Below are positions 33,463 through 43,111 of a DNA stretch of 64,000 nt, piece after piece. A program made the position numbers and the translations under genes. The notes beneath the pieces were generated by a model that searched no databases, was not told the DNA's origin, and was given only the letters and a program-made list of their open reading frames with translations. Source of the stretch: an uncultured Alphaproteobacteria bacterium (GTDB taxonomy: Bacteria; Pseudomonadota; Alphaproteobacteria; CAAHEQ01; UBA3637). The first letter of the stretch is position 1, and each line of letters opens with the position of its first letter. Location of the stretch: positions 62,001-126,000 of the forward strand of contig CANQUX010000003.1 of assembly GCA_947627155.1 (NCBI GenBank), in the 5' to 3' direction.

Positions 33463-34030
33463 AAAAATAACGCCGTTTGTTTCGTTAAGCGGTCGTTTTT
33501 TGGTTGCTATGCCGAATATTGACGATTTACGGTTTGAAAAAGCCGTGATTTATATTTACGAGCATACGCCGGAGGGAGCTGCCGGATTGGTGGTGAATCG
33601 GCCGGCGGCGCAAATGTCATTCAGCGAATTGTTGGAGCAGCTGCAAATTGATCATTTGACCTTAAAAAATCAACCCACACTGTTGGTTGGCGGTCCGGAT
33701 AAATTTTCCAACGGATTTGTGTTGCATTCGTCGGAATATAAAGTCGAATCGACACGAGTCGTTTCGCCGAAACTTTCCTTAACGTCTACGCAGGATATTT
33801 TGGCGGATATTGCCTGGAACAAAGGGCCGAGTGATTATTTAATCGTAATGGGCAGGGCTTGTTGGTCTGCCGGACAGCTGGAAGATGAAATTATGAACAA
33901 TATTTGGTTAACGGCCGATGAATCGGATGAAATTTTATTTCGAACGCCGTATGCCAACCGATGGGACAGTGTTTTGAACTCTTTGGGAATTCAATCGGCG
34001 TTTTTGTCTTCGGGTTACGGGCGTGCCTGA
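33440..34030 (+). CDS. YqgE/AlgH family protein
   Basis: 196 aa if the ATG at 33440 is used; a GTG at 33452 would also work and the true start is uncertain since neither has a clear RBS and the frame overlaps the previous gene. LSGRFLVAMPNIDD, FEKAVIYIYEHTPEGAAGLV and VNRP (about 12-50), followed later by VGGPDKFSNGFVLHS (about 92), identify the DUF179 family. It is a cytoplasmic protein linked to transcriptional regulation in some species; the mechanism is unsettled. Confidence 0.88.
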   Translation: MKNPVNIKKITPFVSLSGRFLVAMPNIDDLRFEKAVIYIYEHTPEGAAGLVVNRPAAQMSFSELLEQLQIDHLTLKNQPTLLVGGPDKFSNGFVLHSSEYKVESTRVVSPKLSLTSTQDILADIAWNKGPSDYLIVMGRACWSAGQLEDEIMNNIWLTADESDEILFRTPYANRWDSVLNSLGIQSAFLSSGYGRA

Positions 34031-34101
34031 TCTTGGGAATCTTTCATTGACAGCTTTTTTATTTTATGATATTTTTAATTCTTCGATGGGATAAGCAATC
34101 T

Positions 34102-35214
34102 ATGAAGAAAAAAATTTTCGGCTGGTTTACCGTTTTAATCGGATGCGGTTTATTAAGTATCGGTTGGTTTTATTATCACTTGCCGGTTATTTCCGTTGTG
34201 ATGCCCACATATAACCGCATTGATTTATTGCCGCGCTCGATTGAATCGATTTTAAATCAAACGTATCAGGATTTTGAATTTATTATTGTTGATGACGGGT
34301 CAACCGACGGCTCTGTTTCCCTTATTCAGGCGTATCAAAAGAAAGATAAACGCATTCGCCTGATTCAAAACAATAAAAACAGAGGCATTCCTTATTCGCG
34401 CAATCGCGGTATGGATGCGGCACGGGGAAAATATGTTGCCATTATGGACAGTGATGATTTTTCCGAGCCGGACAGACTGCAAAAATCGATGCGCTTTTTT
34501 CAAAAACATCCTGATTATCATGCTGTCAACAGTGTGTATTATGAAATGGGAAAAGAGGGAATCAACAATTGGGTTCCGCCGAAACGGTGGGAAATTATTT
34601 TTAATTTTGCCAATTACTATACGAATTTAGCGGTTTATGATTTAAATTTTGTGCGTTCACATCATATTCGTTACAATGAAGAATTAATTTCGGCGGAGGA
34701 TTATGATTTTTGGTCAAAAATCTGGTTGGCCGGCGGAAAACTCGGTATGATTAACGAACCGTTGATTCGATTGCGCCGTCATCGCTCACATAGTAAAGAA
34801 TATTATCAAAACATTAACAATGTACGTAATATTGTCAGTTCACGTTTGTTATCGCGTTTCGGTATTTCAAAAGAAGAGGTTGCCTCTTTGAATAATTGTG
34901 AGTTGATGGCAAAAATGATTGTTGCTCCGCTTGTTGCCAAGCTTGTTGATCCGTATGTGTTGAATTTAACGTATCGGCGACAATGTACATCGGAAACACT
35001 GCCCGAAGGGACGCTTTATGTGAAGCATTTTGATTTTGTGGATTATTTTTTACCGCAGGATAATAATCTTTATATTCGGCAAAAAACGAAAGAGGTTTAT
35101 CAATTATTGTCGCATACGGCCTCAACGGCGGAATTTTTAAATCCGTCCGGGGAAAAAGAAGTTTATCGCATTATGAATGACGGTTCTTTGGGATTGATTG
35201 AAAATTTAAACTAA
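34102..35214 (+). CDS. Membrane-anchored GT2 glycosyltransferase
   Basis: 370 aa from the ATG at 34102. One N-terminal membrane helix (about 4-24) is followed by the GT-A domain: VISVVMPTYNRIDLLPRSIE (about 28-47), VDDGSTDGS (about 65) and the metal-binding DSDD (about 116), with SAEDYDFWSK (about 200) as catalytic-region acid. It should add a sugar to a surface polymer, inverting the anomeric centre. The C-terminal 150 residues have no recognised domain. A convergent terminator follows. Confidence 0.9.
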   Translation: MKKKIFGWFTVLIGCGLLSIGWFYYHLPVISVVMPTYNRIDLLPRSIESILNQTYQDFEFIIVDDGSTDGSVSLIQAYQKKDKRIRLIQNNKNRGIPYSRNRGMDAARGKYVAIMDSDDFSEPDRLQKSMRFFQKHPDYHAVNSVYYEMGKEGINNWVPPKRWEIIFNFANYYTNLAVYDLNFVRSHHIRYNEELISAEDYDFWSKIWLAGGKLGMINEPLIRLRRHRSHSKEYYQNINNVRNIVSSRLLSRFGISKEEVASLNNCELMAKMIVAPLVAKLVDPYVLNLTYRRQCTSETLPEGTLYVKHFDFVDYFLPQDNNLYIRQKTKEVYQLLSHTASTAEFLNPSGEKEVYRIMNDGSLGLIENLN

Positions 35215-35223
35215 AAAATGAAA

Positions 35224-35253
35224 AAAGAACGGCGGTTTGAGCCACCGTTCTTT
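35224..35253. terminator. Bidirectional terminator
   Basis: AAAGAACGG and CCGTTCTTT form a 9-bp stem, with an A-run before and TTT after, between the convergent GT2 gene and the PEGA-like lipoprotein gene. Confidence 0.8.
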
Positions 35254-35261
35254 GGTATCGG

Positions 35262-35660
35262 TTAAGGCATATTTAAATTAACTTCTTCATCTAAATAATA
35301 CATATCGCCCGTAATCGGGTCAATAATTAAGTAGCCGATCAGTCCGCCAATAACCAAATTTCCGATATAATACCACCCGCTGACATGCCAGTCAATTTCC
35401 GTTGTAATACTCGGATATCCTGCTTTTGAAGCAACGACTTTATATTTTTGCGGATTGAAATAACCGCTTTTAGATGTTTTTAAATTAACGGTTGTCGGCG
35501 TTTTCCCTGAAAAAATGAGCGTGTTATTTTTATCGAATATTTGAATATTCACCTGGTCGAGATTGGATTTAATGGGAATTGATTGATTATTTTCCCGCAT
35601 AATGGTTGCGCAGGAAGAAAGAAACAAACAACTGGTTAAAATTAAAAATATTTTTTTCAT
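35262..35660 (-). CDS. PEGA-like lipoprotein
   Basis: 132 aa. Signal peptide with lipobox LFLSSCATIM, Cys at 17. The middle resembles a PEGA domain: a short beta-rich module with LIFSGKTPTTVNLKTSKSGY and YKVVASKAGYPSITTEIDWH. A hydrophobic hairpin (GNLVIGGLIGYLIIDPITGDMY) suggests further membrane contact, a pattern of YbbC/PEGA lipoproteins. RBS AAGGAAAGG. RNA candidate 2 with its terminator lies 31 bases upstream, which may control it by attenuation. Confidence 0.75.
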   Translation of the reverse strand: MKKIFLILTSCLFLSSCATIMRENNQSIPIKSNLDQVNIQIFDKNNTLIFSGKTPTTVNLKTSKSGYFNPQKYKVVASKAGYPSITTEIDWHVSGWYYIGNLVIGGLIGYLIIDPITGDMYYLDEEVNLNMP

Positions 35661-35690
35661 ATAGAATACCTTTCCTTGTTTTTATAGAAC

Positions 35691-35882
35691 AAAACCCGTC
35701 TTAAAAAGGCGGGCGGATGTTTGAAAACCGTATTCTGTTAATCGGCTCGGCCTATTCGGCAGATGCCTTATTTAACCGACATCCGCCCAACGGCAGAAGT
35801 CGGCATAAATTTAAAGTCGTATGCTCAAACGACTAACAGAATATAAGGGTTTCAACGCCCTGAGTATATATTAAATATACCT
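35691..35882 (-). ncRNA. Structured RNA candidate 2 with pseudoknot
   Basis: About 192 nt on the minus strand between a consensus promoter and a terminator (35695-35713 then U4). Exact long-range pairs are ATTCTGTTA (35834-35842) with TAACAGAAT (35732-35740) and GGGCGGATGT (35779-35788) with ACATCCGCCC (35711-35720), in pseudoknot order A-B-A'-B'. Local hairpins include GTCGT/ACGAC. The last three bases of B' are also the first of the terminator stem, so the two could be mutually exclusive. It may be a stand-alone RNA or the leader of the lipoprotein gene. No known family was recognised. Confidence 0.68.
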
Positions 35883-35888
35883 AAAGAC

Positions 35889-35917
35889 ATTATATAAAAA
35901 CAGAATAAGAATGTCAA
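35889..35917 (-). promoter_or_regulatory. Consensus promoter of RNA candidate 2
   Basis: On the minus strand TTGACA (35912-35917), 17 bases, TATAAT (35889-35894), both perfect. Confidence 0.85.
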
Positions 35918-35972
35918 GCCGATAAAATTTTAAACGGTGTTTTATTTGTTTTAAACTTGAAAATAAAAGTTT

Positions 35973-38900
35973 TTATTTCTTCTTCTTTTTCGTTTTTTCG
36001 GCAATGGTTTGCACCAAAACATAAAGCAGCGGAATGAGCAATAACCCGATGATCGTTCCGATAAGCATACCGTAAAACACGGGAACACCGATGGCGCGCC
36101 GACTGGCAGCACCCGCTCCCGTTGCCACAATTAACGGAAACACGCCCAAAATAAAGGTGAATGCCGTCATTAAAACTGCCCGAAACCGCACCGATAAACC
36201 TTTTAATGCCGATTCGCCGATGGAAACGCCTTTCAAGCGCTCTTCTTTGGCAAACTCCACAATTAAAATGGCGTTTTTGGCAGCCAGTCCGATGAGCAAC
36301 ACAAGCCCCAGCTGGGCATAAATGCTTAAAGGTAACCCTGTTATCCGTAAACCGATTAATCCGCCGCTTACGGCCACCACAACCGACATTAACACGGGAA
36401 CGGGAACCGTCCAGCTTTCGTATTGTGCCACCAAAAACAAATAGGCAAACACAACCGCCAATAAAATTAAGTAGGTAATTTGGCCTTGGTTATGTTTTTC
36501 CTGATAACTCATATCCGACCATTCGTAAGCATATTCGCGCGGCAAATCGGTTTTTGCCATTTCTTCGATTAAGTTCATGGCTTCACCCGATGTGGAGGAG
36601 GGCGCCGGCATAACCGTAACACCCGATGCCGGATATTGATTGTAACGAATAATTTGCCGCGGCGATAAAATGGGTTTTAACGACACGAAAGCGTTTAAGG
36701 GAACCATTTGTCCGTCTTGATTCGGTACATAAATGTTGCGCAGGCTGTCAATATCTTTCCGATATTTCCAATCGGATTGCACAATCACCTTGTTGACTTG
36801 CGTGCCGAAGTTAATATCGTTGACATATCCCGAGCCGAGATAATTTTCCAACGCCGAGAAAATGTTTGTTAACGGCACTTGCATCGATTCGGCTTTCAAC
36901 CGATCGATTTCCAAAAAGATATTCGGTGTTTTGGCGGTAAAGTTGGAAAACGAAAAGCCGATTTTATCCTGACGATTCAGTTTTTGCATAAAGTCGGTTG
37001 TGGTGCTGTCCAGCTTGTTATAATCCATATCGTTTAAGGCTTGAATTTTTAACGAAAGTCCGCCGGACATACCCAATCCGGGAATGGCAGGCAATTCCAT
37101 CAATTGAAACTCTGCTTCGGGAATTTTATCCAATTCGACTTTAATGCGATTTAACACCGCACTTGATGAAAGTTCCGGATCGGTTCGTTTATCCCAATCG
37201 TCCAAAGAAATTAAGCCCATCGCCATATTTTCACCGCTGCCCGCCGTCATACTGTGGCCGATAATGGTCATTAAGCCCGTTACGCCTTTTTGATTGCGTA
37301 AAAGCGGCGAAACACGATTGACAATTTCTTCCGTGCGCTTAAAAGATGCCCCTTCAGGCAGTTGAATGTTAATCATAATTTTGCCTTGATCCTCATTCGG
37401 AATGAAGGAAGTCGGCAAATGCGTCATCATATAAGAAGCAAACCCCACGAATGCCGCAAAAACAAGCGCGATAAGCACCACTTTACGAGCCAATCGGGCC
37501 ACAATGCCCTGATAACGCCTTGAAGAAAACATAACCACCGAATTAAACCAGTGCAACACACGAATATTTACCTGCGAATGCGGTTTTAAAACCGTGGAAC
37601 AAATGGCAGGCGATAAAGTTAAAGCGTTTAAGGTTGAAAAGCAAACCGCCGTTGAAATGGTAACGGCAAACTGCTGATAAATTTTACCCGTTACGCCGCT
37701 TAAAAAAGCAATCGGCACAAAAATGGCCAACAACACCAACGTGGTGGCAATTAAGGCGCCGGAAATTTCTCCCATGGTTTGAATGGTGGCTTCTTTCGGC
37801 GTCATATTTTCCTGCTCCATCAGTGTCATCACCCGTTCCACAACGCAAATGGCATCATCAACCACAACGCCGATAGCTAACACCAAGCCGAAAAGCGTAA
37901 ACATGTTGATGGTATAACCGAGCGTCATCATCACAATGAACGTGCCCAATAACGAAACGGGAATGGCACAGGCCGGCACAACCGTTGCCCAGCTGTTTTG
38001 CAAAAAGACAAAGCACACCAGAATCACCAATAAAAATGTTAAAATCAGCGTGAAGGAAACTTCTTCAATCGATTCGTTAATGTATTGCGTGGTATCCATA
38101 TTGATGATGTATGTAAAATCATCGGGGAAGAATTGACTTAACCGCTCCAATTCTTTTTTCACCCCGTCCATGGTGGAAAGCGCGTTGGCGCCCGATGACA
38201 GGTTAATCCCCATCGGCACCGATTCCACACCGTTATAGGCCGATTTATGCGAATAATTTTCCTGTCCGATTTCAATTCGGGCCACATCTCTTAACCGAAC
38301 CAAGCCGCCTTGTTTGTTGGTGCGAACCACAATGTTGCCGAAGTCTTGAATGGTATCGATTCGCCCTTTTGTTTGCAAAGAATAAACCATCAGATTATCG
38401 CTTTCGGTGGGACGCACGCCCAATTGCCCGAGAGACGGCTGATAGTTTTGACTTTCAATCGCGCTTTTCACGGCGGAAACCGGTAAATTCAGCGCGGCCA
38501 TTTTGTCGGAATCCAGCCAAATACGCATACTCTTTTTGGCGCCGAAAATATTCACATCACCCACACCGTTTACTTTAACCAATGCTTTTTGAATGTTGTT
38601 TTGCACATAATCGCTGATGAAAGCGGTATCATGCGTTTTATTCGGCGAGAAAAACGTAATAAAGGCCAACATACTTGATGAGCGCCGCCGCACCGCCAAT
38701 CCGCGCCGTTGCACTTCCGTCGGCAAAGAAGAATTGACTTGTTGAATGCGGTTTTGCACCTTCACTTGCGCCATATCGGGATCAACACCGCTGTTAAAGG
38801 TGAGATTCAGCGAATAAGTACCGTCTGCCGACGTGGAATTCATATAAAGCATATCTTCCACGCCGTTAATGCCTTCTTCCAACGGAATACCGATTGTTTT

Positions 38901-39077
38901 GGCAATCACGTCGGCGCTGGCGCCCGGATAATTGGCACGAACGAAAATTTCAGGCGGCGTCACTTCCGGATAAAGCGCTACCGGCAGTTTAAACAAACAC
39001 ACAAGCCCTGCAATACTCAAAATAAGAGAAATAACAACGGCAAAACGGGGACGATTGATAAAAAAGCGTGAAAACAT
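35973..39077 (-). CDS. RND efflux pump inner-membrane permease (HAE1/AcrB type)
   Basis: 1034 aa. The N-terminus [20 protein letters not shown], the [20 protein letters not shown] region, the proton-relay Asp pair in [14 protein letters not shown] (about 400) and the second-half helix segment [16 protein letters not shown] (about 930) mark an AcrB-like drug/proton antiporter. Twelve membrane helices and two large periplasmic loops are expected. It forms a tripartite pump with the adaptor gene 3 bases upstream. No TolC-like channel or TetR-type regulator is in the window, so the outer-membrane part must be shared. Confidence 0.95.
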   Translation of the reverse strand: MFSRFFINRPRFAVVISLILSIAGLVCLFKLPVALYPEVTPPEIFVRANYPGASADVIAKTIGIPLEEGINGVEDMLYMNSTSADGTYSLNLTFNSGVDPDMAQVKVQNRIQQVNSSLPTEVQRRGLAVRRRSSSMLAFITFFSPNKTHDTAFISDYVQNNIQKALVKVNGVGDVNIFGAKKSMRIWLDSDKMAALNLPVSAVKSAIESQNYQPSLGQLGVRPTESDNLMVYSLQTKGRIDTIQDFGNIVVRTNKQGGLVRLRDVARIEIGQENYSHKSAYNGVESVPMGINLSSGANALSTMDGVKKELERLSQFFPDDFTYIINMDTTQYINESIEEVSFTLILTFLLVILVCFVFLQNSWATVVPACAIPVSLLGTFIVMMTLGYTINMFTLFGLVLAIGVVVDDAICVVERVMTLMEQENMTPKEATIQTMGEISGALIATTLVLLAIFVPIAFLSGVTGKIYQQFAVTISTAVCFSTLNALTLSPAICSTVLKPHSQVNIRVLHWFNSVVMFSSRRYQGIVARLARKVVLIALVFAAFVGFASYMMTHLPTSFIPNEDQGKIMINIQLPEGASFKRTEEIVNRVSPLLRNQKGVTGLMTIIGHSMTAGSGENMAMGLISLDDWDKRTDPELSSSAVLNRIKVELDKIPEAEFQLMELPAIPGLGMSGGLSLKIQALNDMDYNKLDSTTTDFMQKLNRQDKIGFSFSNFTAKTPNIFLEIDRLKAESMQVPLTNIFSALENYLGSGYVNDINFGTQVNKVIVQSDWKYRKDIDSLRNIYVPNQDGQMVPLNAFVSLKPILSPRQIIRYNQYPASGVTVMPAPSSTSGEAMNLIEEMAKTDLPREYAYEWSDMSYQEKHNQGQITYLILLAVVFAYLFLVAQYESWTVPVPVLMSVVVAVSGGLIGLRITGLPLSIYAQLGLVLLIGLAAKNAILIVEFAKEERLKGVSIGESALKGLSVRFRAVLMTAFTFILGVFPLIVATGAGAASRRAIGVPVFYGMLIGTIIGLLLIPLLYVLVQTIAEKTKKKKK

Positions 39078-39080
39078 GGG

Positions 39081-40241
39081 TTATTCTCCGAGCGGTTTCA
39101 CGGGTTTTGCTTGAACGCTTTGTCCTTCCCGCACTTTTTGCGCCCCCGATAAAATAACGGTATCGGCTGCATTCAAACCCTTTTCCACAATGTAATAATT
39201 ATCCCAATTTTCATCGGCTTTAATGTATTGTTGATGCGCCGTATTGTTTTCATCAACTTTCATCACATATTTTCCGCCTTTATCCTGCATAACGGCATCT
39301 TGCGGAATGAGAATGACTTTATGTTCGGCCGAATCGCTTAATTTGACACTTAAAATATTTCCCGGCAGCAACAATCGCTTTTCGTTGGCATATTCGGCAT
39401 AAACAAAAATGCTGGCGGTGGCTTCATCAACTTCGCTTTCCGTAAATATTTTTAAAGGTTGAATATCCACTTCGTTTCCGTCGGCCAAAACAAGGCGCAT
39501 ATTAATCGGTGCCTGTTCATTCGGTCCCGACACTTTTTGCAACCGTTCTTTATCAGTGACGGAAAAGGCGATTCGAACGGGATTCGTTTGCACAATGCGC
39601 GCCATGGTGGTGGCCGACGAATCGATATAATTGCCTTTGGTTACCAACGCTTTACCGATATAGCCGCTGATGGGGGCGGAAATGGTGGCATGTTCCAAAT
39701 CGAGCTGTGCCAGTTTTAAGTTGGCTTTTGCCTGACTGACGGCGGCTTTGGCCTGTTCCAAATTGCTTTCGGCCAGTTCGAGTTCGGCTTTGGCCAAAAA
39801 TTTATCTTTATACAGTTTTGTCATTCGATTATAATCGTTTTCAATTTGCGTGACGTTAGCCAATGCTTTGTCCAAATCGGCTTGGGCGGCTTGAACGTTT
39901 GCTTCGTAACGGCTTTTATCGATAATAAACAGCGGTGTTCCTTCCTCCACGTACGAGCCGTTTTCAAACAACACCGCATCAAGCGTTCCGTAAACTTGCG
40001 GCTTGATGTCAACTTCATTAACCGGTTCCACGCGGGCAATAAAGTTTTTAAAGAGACGAATGTCTTTTTCCAGCGGCTGCCCGGTAATAACAGCTGTGCT
40101 GAATCCTTGCGGGCGCACAGGTTCGGGCGCCGTTGCCGATTTAACGGAAAAGCCGATGTAAAACAGGGCGGCACTCCATACCAGAAAGAAAATTGTTTTT
40201 TTGGAAAAATGAATGTTTTTAAAATGAGTCTTTTTTTGCAT
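39081..40241 (-). CDS. RND efflux periplasmic adaptor
   Basis: 386 aa. An N-terminal membrane anchor (about 14-32), then a barrel-sandwich hybrid split around an alpha-hairpin: IKPQVYGTLDAVLFENGSYV (about 77-96) and ISAPISGYIGKALVTKGNYI (about 190), with long helices rich in Gln/Ala between. It bridges the permease to the outer-membrane channel. AAGGA precedes the ATG by about 9 bases. A minus-strand promoter (40269-40297) lies just upstream. Confidence 0.94.
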   Translation of the reverse strand: MQKKTHFKNIHFSKKTIFFLVWSAALFYIGFSVKSATAPEPVRPQGFSTAVITGQPLEKDIRLFKNFIARVEPVNEVDIKPQVYGTLDAVLFENGSYVEEGTPLFIIDKSRYEANVQAAQADLDKALANVTQIENDYNRMTKLYKDKFLAKAELELAESNLEQAKAAVSQAKANLKLAQLDLEHATISAPISGYIGKALVTKGNYIDSSATTMARIVQTNPVRIAFSVTDKERLQKVSGPNEQAPINMRLVLADGNEVDIQPLKIFTESEVDEATASIFVYAEYANEKRLLLPGNILSVKLSDSAEHKVILIPQDAVMQDKGGKYVMKVDENNTAHQQYIKADENWDNYYIVEKGLNAADTVILSGAQKVREGQSVQAKPVKPLGE

Positions 40242-40268
40242 TTTCGAAATCCTTTTTTGTTTTTATAT

Positions 40269-40297
40269 AAAATATCGAAAAAAAATTTATTTGACAA
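40269..40297 (-). promoter_or_regulatory. Promoter of the efflux operon
   Basis: On the minus strand TTGTCA (40292-40297), 17 bases, TATTTT (40269-40274), within very AT-rich DNA; about 28 bases before the adaptor ATG. Confidence 0.5.
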
Positions 40298-40353
40298 GAT
40301 ATTTTATTTACAAAAACGGAAAAAAATGCATTTTGTTCAAAAAAAAAGAAAAA

Positions 40354-40683
40354 TTATTCAAAAAAATCGCTTTTAAATCCCCTGCATTTCACCGGCACGG
40401 TATAATCGCGCTTCATTTGCTTTTTGTGATAATCAATTTCGGCAATGTGAATATATTTTGCTTTTTTAAGCATATGTTGTGCCGTTAAATCCAATCGATT
40501 GAAAAGAAGGCCGTTATTTTTATCATGTAAGAACAGGGCTTTTTTCCGGCCGTTATAAATAATGCCGGGTTTTAAGGGGGCTTTTTTCCGCACGGGAATG
40601 GCAATGACCAAATGATCGTTCGGCATGGGCAGGGCCACATAATTTTTTTCATTTTGAATAAAAACGGGTTGTTTTCGAATCAT
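40354..40683 (-). CDS. Small hypothetical, paralogue of 46417 protein
   Basis: 109 aa, soluble, basic. It aligns along its length with the plus-strand protein at 46417: shared elements include NYVALP against AYVALP, IxYNG against LLYDG, and the near-identical end VAEIDYxxKQxxRDYTVPV. The family is not one I recognise; it could be a small beta-rich domain. GAGGAAAAA precedes the ATG. It is alone, in reverse orientation to the GT2 gene. The 112 bases between it and the adaptor gene hold only the promoter. Confidence 0.65.
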   Translation of the reverse strand: MIRKQPVFIQNEKNYVALPMPNDHLVIAIPVRKKAPLKPGIIYNGRKKALFLHDKNNGLLFNRLDLTAQHMLKKAKYIHIAEIDYHKKQMKRDYTVPVKCRGFKSDFFE

Positions 40684-40903
40684 TTTTTCCTCGCGTTAAT
40701 AAATTGTTAATATTTTTTCAAATAACGTACAATTCATTTGATTTCAAGCAAAACTATTCAAAAATATATAACAGTCATAAGTACTTATCGAATAAAAAAG
40801 ATAAAAAAAGAAAAAAGCGCATCAAAAGATATTATTTGACATTTTATTTTTTTCTTTTATACTTTCAAACACAGTTTAAACTTTATTGAAAGAGAAAAAA
40901 TCC

Positions 40904-41884
40904 GTGCCCAAAGTTTCCGTTATTGTTCCCGTTTATAATGTTGCCGAATATGTTGAGGGGTGCTTAAACAGTCTGATTGCACAAACGGAAAAAGATATCG
41001 AGATTATTTGTGTTGATGACGGTTCAACCGATTCGAGCGGGCAAATTGTCGAAGAAATGGCACGAAAAGACAAGCGCATAAAAGTGATTCATCAAAAAAA
41101 CGGCGGTTTATCGGCGGCAAGAAATACGGGGCTTGACAAAGCAACCGGTGAATATGTTTCTTTTTGCGATTCCGATGATTATCTTCATCCCGAATTTTTT
41201 GAAAAGTTTGTTAAAGTGATGAACGAAACGAAGGCTGATATTGTTTGCGGGCAACTTGTGCCGACTCATCAAAAATATCCGGTTGCATTTGAACCGCTTG
41301 ATGAAAAAAAAGTTCGTTTAACCGTTATTGATAATCCGTTGGAAACGTTTTTAAAGAAATCGATTATTGCAATGAGTGTTTGTATGCGCTTGTATCGGCG
41401 GGCTGCCATTCAAAAGTTGCGCTTTATGGAAGGTATTTATTTTGAAGACGTTCCTTTTACAACAATTTTAATGAATCAGGTTCAAAGAGTTGTTGTAACA
41501 AATTATAAAATTTATTATTACTATTCAAATCCGCATTCCATTATGCGCACTTCTTTTAATGAAGAAAAAGTAAAAAGTTATATTCGCCTGATTCGATATT
41601 TAAACGAATATATGCAAAAAGAAAATCCCGCCTGTCGGGAAGCGGTGCGTTGTTATGTTTTAAATCAGTGTTTTAAAATGATGGTTAATAAATCTGTGCG
41701 GAAACAAAAAAATATTGAAAAACGCAAAGCTTTGTTCGATCTCATTCAATCGGAAACGAAAAAATTGTATCGGGAAAACATTATTTCTTATGACGGCTTA
41801 AAATTGCATCATCGGGTTACATTATTTTTATTGCTTCACATGAAAACAAGCACATTTGCCCGCTTGTGGAGAACACTTGTTTAA
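40904..41884 (+). CDS. GT2 family glycosyltransferase
   Basis: 326 aa from the GTG at 40904, giving the typical start PKVSVIVPVYNVAEYVEGCL; a TTG six codons earlier is possible. VDDGSTDSSG (about 40) and CDSDDYLHPE (about 91) are the GT-A nucleotide and metal motifs; FEDVPF (about 185) supplies the catalytic acidic residue region. The remainder is helical and Lys-rich. It probably builds a surface glycan. Its stop overlaps the convergent membrane gene by four bases, with no terminator between. Confidence 0.9.
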   Translation: MPKVSVIVPVYNVAEYVEGCLNSLIAQTEKDIEIICVDDGSTDSSGQIVEEMARKDKRIKVIHQKNGGLSAARNTGLDKATGEYVSFCDSDDYLHPEFFEKFVKVMNETKADIVCGQLVPTHQKYPVAFEPLDEKKVRLTVIDNPLETFLKKSIIAMSVCMRLYRRAAIQKLRFMEGIYFEDVPFTTILMNQVQRVVVTNYKIYYYYSNPHSIMRTSFNEEKVKSYIRLIRYLNEYMQKENPACREAVRCYVLNQCFKMMVNKSVRKQKNIEKRKALFDLIQSETKKLYRENIISYDGLKLHHRVTLFLLLHMKTSTFARLWRTLV

Positions 41885-42378
41885 TTTTTATTTTTCTCTG
41901 ATTGCATCAGAAGCGGCCGCAATTTTTCCGCAACGGCATCGGCAATATGTTGTTCCGTTTTTTCCTGATTGAAACGGGCACAAGCGCGCCAAAAGGCATG
42001 CCAACAAATCCAGATTGTGAACAGATAAAGAATCACATCAAAAAAGCCCGTGAGAAGCGTCAGTGTTTGATGAATTACGGAAACTTTTGCTTCGGCAAAG
42101 GCGGCGGCGGAAAGCGTTGCCACATAATCGGAAACGGAATGCCAGTTTAAAACGGAAAGATTGTTTTGCAGCGTGTTTAATCGACCTTGAAGTGTATGCA
42201 CCGTTTGTTGATGAAGCGATAAATCAAAATAAGTTGCAAGCCAATCGTTTAAATGCAAACGGGCATAGAAAACACCGCCGCCCGTAACGAGCAGCCACGG
42301 GATTTGCCATAAAAAAGCAATCATAACTTGCTTTAAAAATTTAAAAAACGTTTGATGCTCGAAACAGCTTGTTTTCAT
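41881..42378 (-). CDS. Membrane protein of unknown function
   Basis: 165 aa. Two hydrophobic segments, about 17-40 (FLWQIPWLLVTGGGVFYARL) and about 110-130, enclose a helical periplasm- or cytoplasm-facing region with an LQGRLNTLQNNLSVL stretch. No family recognised. The ATG directly follows the upstream stop (TAAATG), so it is co-translated with the gene at 42379. Confidence 0.6.
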   Translation of the reverse strand: MKTSCFEHQTFFKFLKQVMIAFLWQIPWLLVTGGGVFYARLHLNDWLATYFDLSLHQQTVHTLQGRLNTLQNNLSVLNWHSVSDYVATLSAAAFAEAKVSVIHQTLTLLTGFFDVILYLFTIWICWHAFWRACARFNQEKTEQHIADAVAEKLRPLLMQSEKNKN

Positions 42379-43038
42379 TTAGAATCTTTCAAGCGCTTTG
42401 GTTCGGTTTAATCTTTCAATGAAACGCTGTTCTTCGTTTTTCACTTGAACCGACAAAGAACACGCAATGTTTTCTTTGGGTTTTTGTTGCGAAACAAAAT
42501 GAACGTCGGCAAAAGGAACGGTTGTTTGCGGCATGACGGGAAAAACGGGTGCCGTAAAGTTTTGAACGCTTTCTTCCTTGTCGGGCGATAATCCTTTTGC
42601 TTTTAAAATCTTATAATCTTTTAAAGAAACCGATCCGATAAATTGCGTGACGGGATAATTATCATGCGTGATTTGCCGAAACAAAAATCCGCCGATCGGT
42701 TGATTGGCTTTATCTTCCACCGGCAACACATAAAGAGAGGAAACGGTGTTTCCTTTGGTTGTTTTTTTCAAAAGAGTGCGCTCGGCGTTCACGGGAAATT
42801 CGGGCGTGTGATATAATTGATGCACCAATCTGTCTTTTAAAACTCCGGCAGAAGCATAGCCGATGGGAGAAGTTCTGATGACTTTTCCGCTTTTGGCAAG
42901 CGTTTTGATTTGATATAATAACACCGGCTTTTTTAAGTTTTCTTGCATTACTTCTTTTTCATCGACCCAAACGGACGAATTGTAAAGCGTTCCGTTCAAT
43001 TTTTCAATGCAAATATATTTATTCGGATGTGTATGCAT
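42379..43038 (-). CDS. Hypothetical protein with own strong promoter
   Basis: 219 aa, soluble, without signal peptide. It is rich in Lys, Val and Phe. Segments LLYQIKTLAKSGKVIRTSPI (about 40-59) and GGFLFRQITHDNYPVTQFIG (about 120-139) look like beta-strand rich modules. The C-terminus is charged. No family recognised. GGGGAAAAG lies 3 bases before the ATG and a good promoter lies at 43074-43102. Forms a two-gene operon with 41881. Confidence 0.6.
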   Translation of the reverse strand: MHTHPNKYICIEKLNGTLYNSSVWVDEKEVMQENLKKPVLLYQIKTLAKSGKVIRTSPIGYASAGVLKDRLVHQLYHTPEFPVNAERTLLKKTTKGNTVSSLYVLPVEDKANQPIGGFLFRQITHDNYPVTQFIGSVSLKDYKILKAKGLSPDKEESVQNFTAPVFPVMPQTTVPFADVHFVSQQKPKENIACSLSVQVKNEEQRFIERLNRTKALERF

Positions 43039-43073
43039 GGCTTTTCCCCTTTGTCAATTGAATGTTTTAATTA

Positions 43074-43102
43074 AGTATAAAGAAAAAACGGTTTTTTGTC
43101 AA
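43074..43102 (-). promoter_or_regulatory. Promoter of 42379-41881 operon
   Basis: On the minus strand TTGACA (43097-43102), 17 bases, TATACT (43074-43079). Confidence 0.75.
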
Positions 43103-43111
43103 GTAATTTTT

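Noticed and set aside
35973-40241. A complete tripartite efflux operon with regulator
   Set aside because: Only the permease and adaptor are present; no TolC-like or TetR/MarR-like gene lies on either side.
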